A program made the position numbers and the translations under genes. Below the pieces are notes generated by a model. The model saw only the letters and a program-made list of their open reading frames with translations. It did not search any database and was not told the origin of the DNA. Positions 22,515-30,712 of a stretch of 39,508 nucleotides of DNA are shown here, piece by piece. Location of the stretch: assembly GCA_964443725.1 (NCBI GenBank), contig CAYUDP010000006.1:1-39508 (forward strand), in the 5' to 3' direction. Every line of letters begins with the position of its first letter. Positions within the stretch are counted from its first letter, which is position 1. Source of the DNA: CAYUDP01 sp964443725. Lineage in GTDB: Bacteria; Patescibacteriota; Minisyncoccia; Phycocordibacterales; JAKFXT01.

Positions 22515-23063
22515 ATGAGAACAATCGGGGTAATAAGACCTCAAGTGGTAAACGAAGGCCCTTGGTACTTTGATACAACCGTGCCGAGGGATTACAGTCA
22601 TGAAAATCAGCTCAGAAACTTTTTTCGCGGAAGCAAGTATAGAAAGGAGTTCAACGGCAACCCCAAGGAAATATTCAATCCGGACTCATGGGCACGTACC
22701 ACAGACGAGCTCAAAGCCGGATTCTCGTATAGATTCTCCCTCCTCCAAATCCCCATGATTCAAGGTAGAAGAGTGGCGGGAGGAACACAAAGCCTTTCGT
22801 TCCTAAAGAGAAATGGCTTCCTGCTCGTCGGGGCTCAGGGGCTCACATTTTTCTTGGAAACCTTTTGGGAGAAGGTGCCAGACAATTACTTCATTGTGGC
22901 CTACGATGAAGCAGAGTGCTGTCCCATCGACGAGAAGGCAAGACCGCTTGTGGCGGTATACAACAGAAACAAAATCTCTGGCCACGATCTCTTTTGCGCC
23001 ATATTTGATGGCATCAGAAATAGCTCAAGCTTACTTTTAGCCGTTAGACCAATAAACGGATAA
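22515..23063 (+). CDS. GC-leaning orphan protein, 182 aa
   Basis: I do not recognise this family. The ATG at 22515 has GGGAG 7 nt upstream. The product is a soluble protein of 182 residues, rich in aromatic and basic residues in its first half, with a hydrophobic central stretch (GFLLVGAQGLTFFLETFWEK) too amphipathic to be a clear membrane helix. Two adjacent cysteines (ECCP) sit near residue 136. Codon use is richer in G/C than in the flanking hisS-like and rpsU genes. It has its own promoter and a strong GNRA-capped terminator, fitting the single-gene cassette pattern. Confidence 0.65.
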   Translation: MRTIGVIRPQVVNEGPWYFDTTVPRDYSHENQLRNFFRGSKYRKEFNGNPKEIFNPDSWARTTDELKAGFSYRFSLLQIPMIQGRRVAGGTQSLSFLKRNGFLLVGAQGLTFFLETFWEKVPDNYFIVAYDEAECCPIDEKARPLVAVYNRNKISGHDLFCAIFDGIRNSSSLLLAVRPING

Positions 23064-23077
23064 AGTCGGCCGAACCA

Positions 23078-23104
23078 CCCCGGGGAAACCCGGGGTTCGT
23101 TTTT
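23078..23104 (+). terminator. GNRA-capped terminator
   Basis: CCCCGGG (23078-23084), loop GAAA, CCCGGGG (23089-23095), then a T-run. It ends the orphan gene at 22515-23063. Confidence 0.92.
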
Positions 23105-23109
23105 GTATA

Positions 23110-23138
23110 TTGCCAATATCTTCATTTTCTGTTAGATT
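23110..23138 (+). promoter_or_regulatory. promoter of rpsU-ybeY-ftsA
   Basis: TTGCCA (23110-23115), 17 nt, TAGATT (23133-23138). Nine nt separate the -10 from the rpsU ATG, so the mRNA is nearly leaderless. Confidence 0.65.
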
Positions 23139-23147
23139 ATACGGACT

Positions 23148-23399
23148 ATGGCAAATGCAAACGTAGAAGTGGTAAAAAACGGCAACGAAACAGCCACAAA
23201 TTTAATACGCAGATTCACCAAAAGAATGCAAGGTTCTGGTGTTTTATCACGCGTTCGTTCACTAAGATACAGTTCAAGAACAATCTCAGATTTTGCTAGA
23301 AAAAAGAAAGCCCTAGCAATTCTTACAAAAAAAGAATACTACGAGGAAATGAGTAAGCTCGGTCGCCAAGTTGTGACAAAAAAGGGAGGCCGAAGATAA
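23148..23399 (+). CDS. rpsU: 30S ribosomal protein S21 (bS21)
   Basis: 83 residues. The first half matches bS21: VEVVKNGNETATNLIRRF, followed by a GVLSRVRSLRY segment and a basic helix SDFARKKKA. The C-terminus is longer than the roughly 70-residue typical protein and ends in KKGGRR. S21 sits near the mRNA exit and the anti-Shine-Dalgarno region of the 30S subunit. Its gene starts without a Shine-Dalgarno sequence, directly after the promoter. ybeY follows after 4 nt and the division genes after that, so they may share a transcript. Confidence 0.85.
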   Translation: MANANVEVVKNGNETATNLIRRFTKRMQGSGVLSRVRSLRYSSRTISDFARKKKALAILTKKEYYEEMSKLGRQVVTKKGGRR

Positions 23400-23403
23400 A
23401 AGC

Positions 23404-23805
23404 ATGGCTCACACTACAGAGCTAACAAAAAACATAACGTTAACAAATAAAACAAGGCAAACGGCACCCAAAGTGCCGTTTGCCTATTTGGCTGAAAGAA
23501 TTTTACCTAAAGGATATTCTCTATCTGTAGTTCTGTGTGGAGAAAAATTTTCAAGGAAACTAAACCTTATGTATAGAAACAAAGACAGATCAACAAATAT
23601 TTTGAGTTTCCAATTAAGCGACAAGGAGGGCGAAATTATAATAGATTTGACCCGTTCAAAAAAAGAACTCAAAAAATTCAATAGAAAATTAGACAATTTT
23701 ATATCTTTTTTATTTATCCACGGATTATTACATTTGAAAGGATTCGATCACGGTAGTAGAATGGAAAAAGAAGAAGCGCGTTTGCGCGCCCGGTTTAATG
23801 TTTAG
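23404..23805 (+). CDS. ybeY: endoribonuclease YbeY
   Basis: 133 residues of the YbeY/UPF0054 metalloprotein family, involved in 16S rRNA 3'-end maturation and 70S quality control. The zinc motif appears as HGLLHLKGFDH near residues 110-120, matching HGxLHLxGyDH. Upstream lies the conserved LNLMYRNKDRSTNILSFQL-like strand-helix segment. A GGAGG lies 14 nt upstream, rather far for optimal initiation. The C-terminus is short. It is placed between rpsU and ftsA on the same strand. Confidence 0.9.
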   Translation: MAHTTELTKNITLTNKTRQTAPKVPFAYLAERILPKGYSLSVVLCGEKFSRKLNLMYRNKDRSTNILSFQLSDKEGEIIIDLTRSKKELKKFNRKLDNFISFLFIHGLLHLKGFDHGSRMEKEEARLRARFNV

Positions 23806-23832
23806 GGGTGTTGAAAGCTTTTTCTATTAAAA

Positions 23833-25035
23833 ATGAATGGCAATATTTCTGTTGGTATTGATATTGGATCTAACCATGTAAAAGTGGTTGTTTCTGAACG
23901 CTCATCAACTAAAGAAAAAAAACTTCCCAAGATTATCGCAACTGGACACACAGAGTCTAAGGGACTTCATCATGGATATATAGTAAACGTTCCAGACGTC
24001 ACAGAGTGTGTAAGACAGGCGGTAAATGAGGCCGAAAAGATGGCCAAAATCAAAATAAAAAAGGTTTTCCTATCGGTTGGCGGTATAGGGTTAGAATCAA
24101 TCTCAGAATATGGCAGCGCGATTGTATCTCGAGGAGATGGACAAATAACAAAAACCGATGTTGAGAAAGCCGTTGAAGCAGCAGAGAAAGCAATACCACA
24201 ACAAATCATAGCAAATCGAAGTATAGTTAATACCGCCATCCCCCTTTCATACAAAATCGACGGTAAAGAGGTGCTCGGCGGAAATCCAGTCGGAATGAAA
24301 GGCCTAAAAATTGACGCAAAAGTCTTTTTTGTCACATGTTTTACCAAACAGCTAACTGACCTAGTAAGTGCAGTTGAAGATGCTGGGCTCGAAGTCATAG
24401 ACGTATTGCCAGCCCCACTTGCCGCAAGTGTTGTAAATCTAAACAAAGTTCAAAAGATGGCAGGATGCGTTCTAGCAAACATTGGTGCAGAAACTCTTTC
24501 AGTTGTTGTTTTTGAAAATGGATTACCGGTATCTCTTGAGGTTTTCCCAATAGGTTCAAATGATATAACCAATGACATTGCTCTTGGGCTTAGGGTTTCA
24601 CTTGAAGAAGCAGAAAATATCAAAAAAGGCGCACTAACGAATTCCTCATTTACAAAAAAAGATCTCGACAGAATCATCGTGTCTCGTATATCAGATATGT
24701 TTGATCTCGTAGAGGCACATTTGAAAAAAATTGGCCGAAGTGGCCTTTTGCCGGCTGGAGTTATATTAACTGGAGGGGGCTCATCTATACATACAATCGA
24801 AGAAATGGCTAAAGTTGCCCTAAGACTTCCTTCAAAATTGGGTGGCCTGCCGATAGAAGAAGACGGTAGACCAATAAAGGATTCTTCGTGGTCAGTTGCT
24901 TATGGTCTATCAATATGGGGATTCACAGGAAATACAACAGAATCTTCGCTTGGATTTGAAAAACCTGCATTTGGAGGATTTGTTGAGGAATTAAAAAATT
25001 GGCTCAAAAGCATAATTCATCCATTTCTCCCGTAA
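23833..25035 (+). CDS. ftsA: cell division protein FtsA
   Basis: 400 residues of actin/Hsp70 fold. FtsA is the actin-like tether that anchors FtsZ to the membrane. Phosphate-1 region VGIDIGSNHVKVVV lies at 7-20, the 1C domain follows (about 85-165), and the phosphate-2 and adenosine motifs are seen around CVLANIGAETLSVVVFENG and GVILTGGGSSI. The C-terminus ends in an amphipathic stretch (LKNWLKSIIHPFLP), the expected membrane-targeting helix. ftsZ follows after a 162-nt intergenic region with its own promoters. Confidence 0.94.
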   Translation: MNGNISVGIDIGSNHVKVVVSERSSTKEKKLPKIIATGHTESKGLHHGYIVNVPDVTECVRQAVNEAEKMAKIKIKKVFLSVGGIGLESISEYGSAIVSRGDGQITKTDVEKAVEAAEKAIPQQIIANRSIVNTAIPLSYKIDGKEVLGGNPVGMKGLKIDAKVFFVTCFTKQLTDLVSAVEDAGLEVIDVLPAPLAASVVNLNKVQKMAGCVLANIGAETLSVVVFENGLPVSLEVFPIGSNDITNDIALGLRVSLEEAENIKKGALTNSSFTKKDLDRIIVSRISDMFDLVEAHLKKIGRSGLLPAGVILTGGGSSIHTIEEMAKVALRLPSKLGGLPIEEDGRPIKDSSWSVAYGLSIWGFTGNTTESSLGFEKPAFGGFVEELKNWLKSIIHPFLP

Positions 25036-25070
25036 TATAAGGAGTCCCTTACTACTTACACTCTCTTTAT

Positions 25071-25099
25071 TTGACAATGCTAAAATCTTCTTTCAAAAT
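25071..25099 (+). promoter_or_regulatory. ftsZ promoter, distal
   Basis: TTGACA (25071-25076), 17 nt, CAAAAT (25094-25099). A consensus -35 with a weak -10, giving a leader of about 90 nt. Confidence 0.45.
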
Positions 25100-25163
25100 A
25101 AGGCCTTTTTTGTGCACTTCAACATATATTTTTAAGTTATCAAGGTGATATTTTATACATGCT

Positions 25164-25192
25164 TTGATACTATTTTCTTAGTTAATTTTATT
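25164..25192 (+). promoter_or_regulatory. ftsZ promoter, proximal
   Basis: TTGATA (25164-25169), 17 nt, TTTATT (25187-25192), with 5 nt to the ATG. If active it produces a leaderless ftsZ mRNA. The -10 choice is uncertain in this AT-rich stretch. Confidence 0.4.
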
Positions 25193-25197
25193 TATTT

Positions 25198-26222
25198 ATG
25201 CCAAAAATCATACCAGAAGTAGAGACATTCGCCCGCATAAAAGTCATAGGTGTCGGCGGATCGGGCAAAAATGCCACAAACCACATGATCAACAGCCAAG
25301 TTAAGGGCGTTGAATTCATCGCCGTCAACACTGACGCACAAGATTTACAAAACTCTCTAGCAAAGAGAAAAATCCACGTTGGCAAAAACCTAACTCGTGG
25401 GCTCGGAACTGGAATGAACCCAGACCTGGGAAGACGCGCCGCGGAAGAAACCAAAGAAGAGATACAGGAAGTCCTAAAGGGAGCAGATATGGTATTCATC
25501 GCTTGTGGTATGGGTGGTGGAACAGGTACGGGAGCAGCTCCTGTAGTGGCTCAAACAGCAAAAGAACTCGGAGCTTTAACAGTTGCCGTCGTAACTAAGC
25601 CTTTTGCCTTTGAAGGAGCCCAAAGAAGCCGTCTTGCAGAATCTGGCCTTGAAGAATTAAGAAAGCAGGTAGACGCTCTCATTATGATTCCAAATGACAG
25701 ACTACTCGCCATTGTCGATAAGGCTACGACTGTAAAATCAGCATTCTCAATGTGCGATGACATATTGCGCCAAGCAGTAGAGGGAATATCTGACCTAATC
25801 ACAACCCCAGGTATCATAAACGTAGACTTCGCCGACATAAGAAGTGTCATGGAAAATGCTGGCTCCGCATTGATGGGTATAGGTACAGCATCAGGAGACA
25901 ATAGAGCAACCGAGGCTGCAAAAGCTGCTATCAACTCCCCTCTCCTTGATATTTCGATACACAACGCAAAGGGAGTACTTTTTGCTGTAGCTGGAGGAGA
26001 TGATCTTGCTATGCTTGAAATACAGGAAGCCGCAAAAATAATCACCGAATCTATCGATCCAAATGCCCGTGTCATATTTGGAACAATCAGGGATGATAAA
26101 TTAAAGAAAAATGAATTGAAAGTGACGGTTATCGCAACAGGTTTCCCAGACCCATCTTCCCCAACTTCAAGTCGTGAGACTCTGTTCAATAATCTAAGAA
26201 AAGATCCTGTGACTAGTCCAGC
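25198..26222 (+). CDS. ftsZ: cell division protein FtsZ (3' end lost in gap)
   Basis: 341 residues are visible. FtsZ polymerises with GTP to form the division ring. The tubulin signature GGGTGTG lies at 106-112, the nucleotide-binding N-terminus is IKVIGVGGSGKNA, and the T7 synergy loop NVDFAD at 208-213 carries the catalytic Asp. The GTPase and C-terminal core are complete to about residue 320 (VIATGFPD). The variable linker and the C-terminal conserved peptide that binds FtsA are in the gap. The long frame that continues into a thioredoxin reductase is an artefact of the N run. Confidence 0.95.
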
Positions 26223-26322
26223 NNNNNNNNNNNNNNNNNNNNNNNNNNNNNNNNNNNNNNNNNNNNNNNNNNNNNNNNNNNNNNNNNNNNNNNNNNNNNN
26301 NNNNNNNNNNNNNNNNNNNNNN
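26223..26322. other. assembly gap (100 N)
   Basis: Placeholder of unknown length between ftsZ and the trxB-like gene. The missing FtsZ tail and oxidoreductase N-terminus together need several hundred bases, so the real gap is longer than 100. Confidence 0.99.
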
Positions 26323-26943
26323 ATTATTGCAAAAACAGTTTTAGTGACAGCTGGATCGACAAGAAGAAAGCTCGACATACCGGGTAGTAGAGAATTTGAA
26401 AACAAAGGAATAACCTACTGCGCATCATGCGATGGCCCACTCTATTCTGACAGCGACGTTGTTGTTGTAGGAGGAGGAAATGCGGGGTTTGAATCCGCAG
26501 CACAGTTAGCTGCATACTGTAAAAAAGTCTATATACTTCACAAAAATGAAAGCTTCAAGGCAGATGAAGTGACAGTAGAGAAGGTTCTCTCAAAAGAAAA
26601 CGTTGCTCCTGTATTAAATGCCGAAATCACGTCAGTAGAGGGTGATAAATTCGTGACAGCTATAAATTACAGAGACAAAACAACTGGCACGATCGTAAAA
26701 TTACCAGTATCTGGAGTATTTGTTGAAATTGGTCTTCTGCCACAAACATCATTCTTAGGAGAAATTGCTGAAAAAAATCAAATCGGACAAATAATCGTCG
26801 ACCCCAAAACCCAAAGATCAAAAACTCTAGGTATATGGGCAGCAGGAGACTGTACCGATGGACTATACCATCAGAACAACATAGCCTCTGGAGATGCTGT
26901 TAAGGCACTTGAAGATATATATCTCTTCCTAAACGCACAATAA
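26323..26943 (+). CDS. thioredoxin-reductase-like FAD oxidoreductase (5' end lost)
   Basis: The C-terminal 206 residues are visible. The active-site disulfide is CASC in YCASCDGPLY, the NAD(P)H-binding Rossmann motif is VVVGGGNAGFESA, and the C-terminal FAD contact GIWAAGDCTDG is present. The N-terminal FAD-binding half is in the gap. Sequence character is closer to the AhpF/TrxB-like group (NKGITYCASCDG, VTVEKVL) than to classical TrxB. It would reduce thioredoxin or a peroxiredoxin partner with NAD(P)H. It follows ftsZ on the same strand, but the intergenic distance is unknown. Confidence 0.85.
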   Translation: MIAKTVLVTAGSTRRKLDIPGSREFENKGITYCASCDGPLYSDSDVVVVGGGNAGFESAAQLAAYCKKVYILHKNESFKADEVTVEKVLSKENVAPVLNAEITSVEGDKFVTAINYRDKTTGTIVKLPVSGVFVEIGLLPQTSFLGEIAEKNQIGQIIVDPKTQRSKTLGIWAAGDCTDGLYHQNNIASGDAVKALEDIYLFLNAQ

Positions 26944-26993
26944 AAATTAGCCCCAGTTTTAATACCGTGGTTTAATTTATAAAGTTTTTTACT

Positions 26994-28708
26994 ATGAATA
27001 AAGACCTTTTTGAATTTCTGAAGAAAAATTTTCAACCCCTCTATAAAGAAATGGCTATACTGTTTTCCCTACTCGTTATTGGTCAGACCATTTTTCTAGC
27101 TATCCCCTACCTAAACGGTCGTCTTATAGATGGTCTCGCAAATAGATCCTCGGTAAGTTCTATGATCGAGATAGTAGTATACATATTATTAATATATGTC
27201 ATAACTGGAACGACTAACTGGCTAAGGGAAATGTACGAAATAAAAACATATGATTATAATCTCTACAAAGTCTTAGACGGAAATGCCCTAAAGAGTCTAT
27301 TCAGCTTTTCTGTCGGACAACATATAAACGAAAATTCAAACCTTAGGATCTCTGTTTTAAGAAAAGGAACTACTGCCATGCAAGGAATATCAAACCTCAT
27401 AATATATTCTATATTGCCGTATGGTCTTCAAATAATTTTGGGGTCATTGGCAATATTTTACGTAAGCCCATATATAGGTGGCATTATAATCATAACGACC
27501 ATAATCTTCTCTTACGCCATGTTTCTCGTAAATATATCTATTGCTCCACAACTAAATAAAAATAAAGACCGTTGGAATGATCAGGAAAAAATATTCGGGG
27601 AAATATTAAGAAATATAAAACTCATAAAACTCTCCGCTAAAGAAGAGTTGGTGCTAGATAGATATTTGGACCAATTTGAAAAACTGGCGAATAATTCAAG
27701 GCCTATATGGTACAAATTTGTTAGTAATCAATACGCCCAAAATAACATATTAAATTTTGGACAAATGCTATCACTCTTGGTTGGGGTTATTCTCGTAAGT
27801 CTCGATATAAACTCCCCTGGCAAAATAGTCATGCTTATAGGGTGGATGAGTTCGGTATTTGGAAACGTCGGAAACATAGGATGGATACAAAGACAGCTTA
27901 TAGACAACCTGACTAATGCCGAGAAATTTAGAGAAATGGTCTCCAGTATTCCTATGATTGAAAATCCAAAAAATCCGATAACGATCAAAAAATTCTCTGG
28001 CAAAATAGAATTCCGCAATGTCTCATTCGCATATCCAAACGCAAACACAGATGACAAAAAAGAAACAGGAACAAATATACTTAAAAATATATCCTTCAAT
28101 ATACTCCAAGGAGAGACAGTAGCCATTGTTGGACACTCCGGGTCTGGAAAAACAACAATAGTAAACCTTCTCCTTAGAGGATATGACCCCGACCAAGGAA
28201 CGATATTGATTGATGATGTAGATCTGAAAGATTTGGATCAAAAGAATTATCTCGAAGCCGTAGGCTATGTACCACAATTCGTTGAGTTATTTGATGACAC
28301 ACTGCGTTTCAATATGGCATTTGCAGTAAAAAACATGGAAGAGATAAGTGATACTGATCTTGACGATATATCAAAAAAGACTCGCATCGACCAATTCTTC
28401 GAAAGGCTCGGGGAGAAAAAATACAATACCCTGATTGGAGAGAACGGAATAAAGCTCTCTGGAGGTGAAAGGCAAAGGGTGGGTATAGCCCGTGCTATTT
28501 TGAAAAAGCCGGAAATACTTATATTCGATGAAGCCACTTCAAGCTTAGATGCCGAAAATGAAGCCTTAATAAACGAAGCTATGACTGAGGCCCTGAGGGA
28601 TAAAACGGGTATTATAATAGCTCACAGACTTTCCACAATAAAAGATGCAGACAAAATAATAGTAGTAGACAAAGGCGAGATAGTTGGTATAGGAAAACAC
28701 ACAAAACT
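26994..28708 (+). CDS. ABC exporter, fused TM and ATPase (3' end lost)
   Basis: 571 residues are visible. An N-terminal six-helix exporter domain (about 18-305) is fused to an ATPase: Walker A GHSGSGKTT (380-388), signature LSGGERQ (488-494), Walker B ILIFDE (508-513) with catalytic Glu513, and H-loop His544. This is the MsbA/LmrA-type half-transporter architecture, working as a dimer; the substrate (lipid, peptide or drug) cannot be told. Only about the last 20 residues are missing in the gap. The apparent continuation after the gap is tRNA sequence and not part of the protein. Confidence 0.93.
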
Positions 28709-28808
28709 NNNNNNNNNNNNNNNNNNNNNNNNNNNNNNNNNNNNNNNNNNNNNNNNNNNNNNNNNNNNNNNNNNNNNNNNNNNNNNNNNNNNNNNNNNNN
28801 NNNNNNNN
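28709..28808. other. assembly gap (100 N)
   Basis: Placeholder of unknown length between the 3' end of the ABC exporter gene and the 3' end of the convergent tRNA-Val. Confidence 0.99.
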
Positions 28809-28809
28809 G

Positions 28810-28882
28810 TGCGCGGTACAGGATTCGAACCTATGACCCCAATCACGTCAAGATTGTGCTCTACCAACTGAGCTAACCGCGC
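28810..28882 (-). tRNA. tRNA-Val (GAC anticodon)
   Basis: Reverse strand. Acceptor stem GCGCGGT/ACCGCGC, D-arm GCTC/GAGC with loop AGTTGGTA, anticodon loop TTGACGT (GAC), T-loop TTCGAAT and discriminator A. The gap begins 1 nt beyond it, so an encoded CCA cannot be assessed. Confidence 0.93.
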
Positions 28883-28919
28883 ATTTTGTAGGTGCTAATA
28901 TACCAGAATTTTATATTTT

Positions 28920-28970
28920 TTAAAAGGCCACATAAAACCCAACTTAAGTGGCTTTTATGTGGCCTTTTAA
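28920..28970. terminator. bidirectional hairpin downstream of mscL
   Basis: An 18-bp perfect stem (28920-28937 with 28953-28970) with a GC centre and a T-rich arm on each strand lies 17 nt beyond the mscL stop. It is also just upstream of the tRNA-Val 5' end on the same strand. Confidence 0.88.
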
Positions 28971-28987
28971 TTTTTTAAACTACTTAC

Positions 28988-29302
28988 TTAGGCCTTCGGC
29001 TTATCAAGTTTTTCAAGTCCTATCGACTTGATACCAAAATAGACCACCATTGCAACAATTATGAAGTTTATAAGATTAGATACAAAATTCCCCCACATAA
29101 CCTGCGCCCCAAATATACCAAGGGATGCCTTGGACAAATCCCCCACCGGACCTAAAGCCACCCCTATAAGTGGGTTTATGAGATCTTGAACAATCGAAGT
29201 GACAACCTTGCCAACTGCACCACCTATAATCACACCAACTGCTAAACCCACAACTCCCTGTGTGCGAATAAAATCGAGAAACCCATTTACTTGGTCTTTC
29301 AT
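28988..29302 (-). CDS. mscL: large-conductance mechanosensitive channel MscL
   Basis: 104 residues. The first helix carries the MscL signature GLAVGVIIGGAVGKVV (about 19-34) followed by the pore-lining continuation, then a short periplasmic loop and a second helix (about 70-92) with the FIIVAMVVYF pattern. The C-terminal bundle is very short. MscL releases solutes on hypo-osmotic shock. It reads towards tRNA-Val with a strong terminator between. No other family shares this N-terminal motif. Confidence 0.93.
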   Translation of the reverse strand: MKDQVNGFLDFIRTQGVVGLAVGVIIGGAVGKVVTSIVQDLINPLIGVALGPVGDLSKASLGIFGAQVMWGNFVSNLINFIIVAMVVYFGIKSIGLEKLDKPKA

Positions 29303-29361
29303 AAAAATATATTATTTATTAACAGGTTAATTTTAGAAAAATAACACCCGAAGTCAAATAT

Positions 29362-30525
29362 CTAACTAACAGCCTTTAGTCTAAAATTTCGTGCTGAAAA
29401 CATTGATAGTAGTGCTATAAATGATGCTGTAGCAAAAACTAATACAGAAGAAAAAGAGAACACAAAACCTGCAATTAGTGGCCCAAAAATCATAGAGACC
29501 GACATTAGTGCCCCTGTCACCCCCATAATCTCCCCCTGAGAACTTTCTGAGTTATGAAGTAGCCCATGATTTATAGTCACCCTCAACATAGATTGTGAAA
29601 GGATACTCAAAATCATTCCAAAATAAAAAACTGTTATGTAAGGCACTGCCATAAACAAAAAAGATATTATTAGAATTACAAAGGAAACTTTCTCTATCAC
29701 AACTTCTTCAAAAGCATGCGTAAGTTTGGGCAAAAAATAAATTTGCATCAAAACCATCATGACTCCAGTAATAGCCATAGCGAGTCCAACCTCCCCCTGT
29801 CCCCTACCAAAAACTTTTTGTAAATAAATAGCAAATATACCCTGATAAACCCCAGCAGACGTAAGCATCAAAAGCCAAGAAAAATATCCAGAGACCCTCA
29901 GTTCGTCCCCAAAAGCTCGAATAATTGGAGAAAATGGATTGACTTTAAAAGCATCCTTAAAATGTTTCGTATCCGCGTGTAGCAAGGTTTCTGGCAAAAT
30001 AAAATACGCTAAGAAAAAATTTATTGAGGACATTATTGCTACAATGAAAAATGGAAGCGAGCCATGCAGAGCCCCAGTAAGACCACCAATAGCGGGCCCA
30101 ATAATAAAGCCCATCCCAAATATCGCCCCTATCATTCCCATGGCCTTCATTCTCTCTTTCTTGTCATCTCCTGCCATATCTACCATATAACTTCTAGCTG
30201 TACTTATATTACCAGCCGCCAGACCATCGATTACCCTTCCTAAAAACAACATAAACACACTACTTGCAAATGAAAAGACAAACCATCCCACAGCCGAGCT
30301 AAATATACTTATAAGCAATATTGGTCGACGACCAACTTTGTCAGAAAGAGCCCCCAGAAAGGGAGCACTTATGAAAGAGCAGAGCGCATAAACTGAAAAC
30401 AACAAAGTCACAACAAAAGGAGTGACGTTAAAACTCTCAACATAAAAAGGCAGAACGGGAATGATTATCCCGAGGCCAACAACATCTATAAAGACAGTTA
30501 GTAATACTGCGGATTTTGGAGACAT
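29362..30525 (-). CDS. MFS transporter, TetA-like
   Basis: 387 residues with 12 predicted helices. The first helix has FIDVVGLGIIIPVLPFY, typical of the TCR/TetA drug:H+ antiporter group. The loop 2-3 motif A reads GALSDKVGRRP, and motif C-like glycine/proline-rich GFIIGPAIGG is present. It probably exports a small molecule by proton exchange; the substrate is unknown. A promoter (TTGTTA 30558-30563, 18 nt, TATAGT 30534-30539) ends 8 nt before the ATG, predicting a leaderless mRNA. It borders the repeat-bounded segment to its right. Confidence 0.88.
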   Translation of the reverse strand: MSPKSAVLLTVFIDVVGLGIIIPVLPFYVESFNVTPFVVTLLFSVYALCSFISAPFLGALSDKVGRRPILLISIFSSAVGWFVFSFASSVFMLFLGRVIDGLAAGNISTARSYMVDMAGDDKKERMKAMGMIGAIFGMGFIIGPAIGGLTGALHGSLPFFIVAIMSSINFFLAYFILPETLLHADTKHFKDAFKVNPFSPIIRAFGDELRVSGYFSWLLMLTSAGVYQGIFAIYLQKVFGRGQGEVGLAMAITGVMMVLMQIYFLPKLTHAFEEVVIEKVSFVILIISFLFMAVPYITVFYFGMILSILSQSMLRVTINHGLLHNSESSQGEIMGVTGALMSVSMIFGPLIAGFVFSFSSVLVFATASFIALLSMFSARNFRLKAVS

Positions 30526-30533
30526 AAAGTAAA

Positions 30534-30563
30534 ACTATACTACACCGAAGTTAAAAATAACAA
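30534..30563 (-). promoter_or_regulatory. promoter of the MFS gene
   Basis: Reverse-strand TTGTTA (30558-30563), 18 nt, TATAGT (30534-30539), with 8 nt to the ATG at 30525. Confidence 0.6.
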
Positions 30564-30578
30564 TTGATTATTTAAAGA

Positions 30579-30640
30579 CAGATATATAGGGATGTGTAAT
30601 TCAAAAGCATCTGATTATTTTAGAATATATGTATTTGTGA
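30579..30640 (+). repeat. direct repeat, distal copy
   Basis: 43 bp (30598-30640) are identical to 32974-33016, and an outer 11 bp (30579-30589) match 32955-32965, with 8 diverged positions between. The repeat includes the last 3 nt of tRNA-Glu plus its 3' flank. Offset 2376 bp. Confidence 0.92.
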
Positions 30641-30712
30641 TAGGCTACCAACCTTTGCGCAAGTTTATTTGGAGAACAACCCCTGAACTCAGTCGCCCAC
30701 TCATAAACAATT

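Noticed and set aside
25551..26405. 284-residue reverse-strand ORF inside ftsZ
   Set aside because: Shadow of ftsZ and it crosses the N gap.
25198..26943. FtsZ-thioredoxin reductase fusion protein
   Set aside because: The frame is continuous only because it runs through 100 N. Each side is a truncated, separate family.
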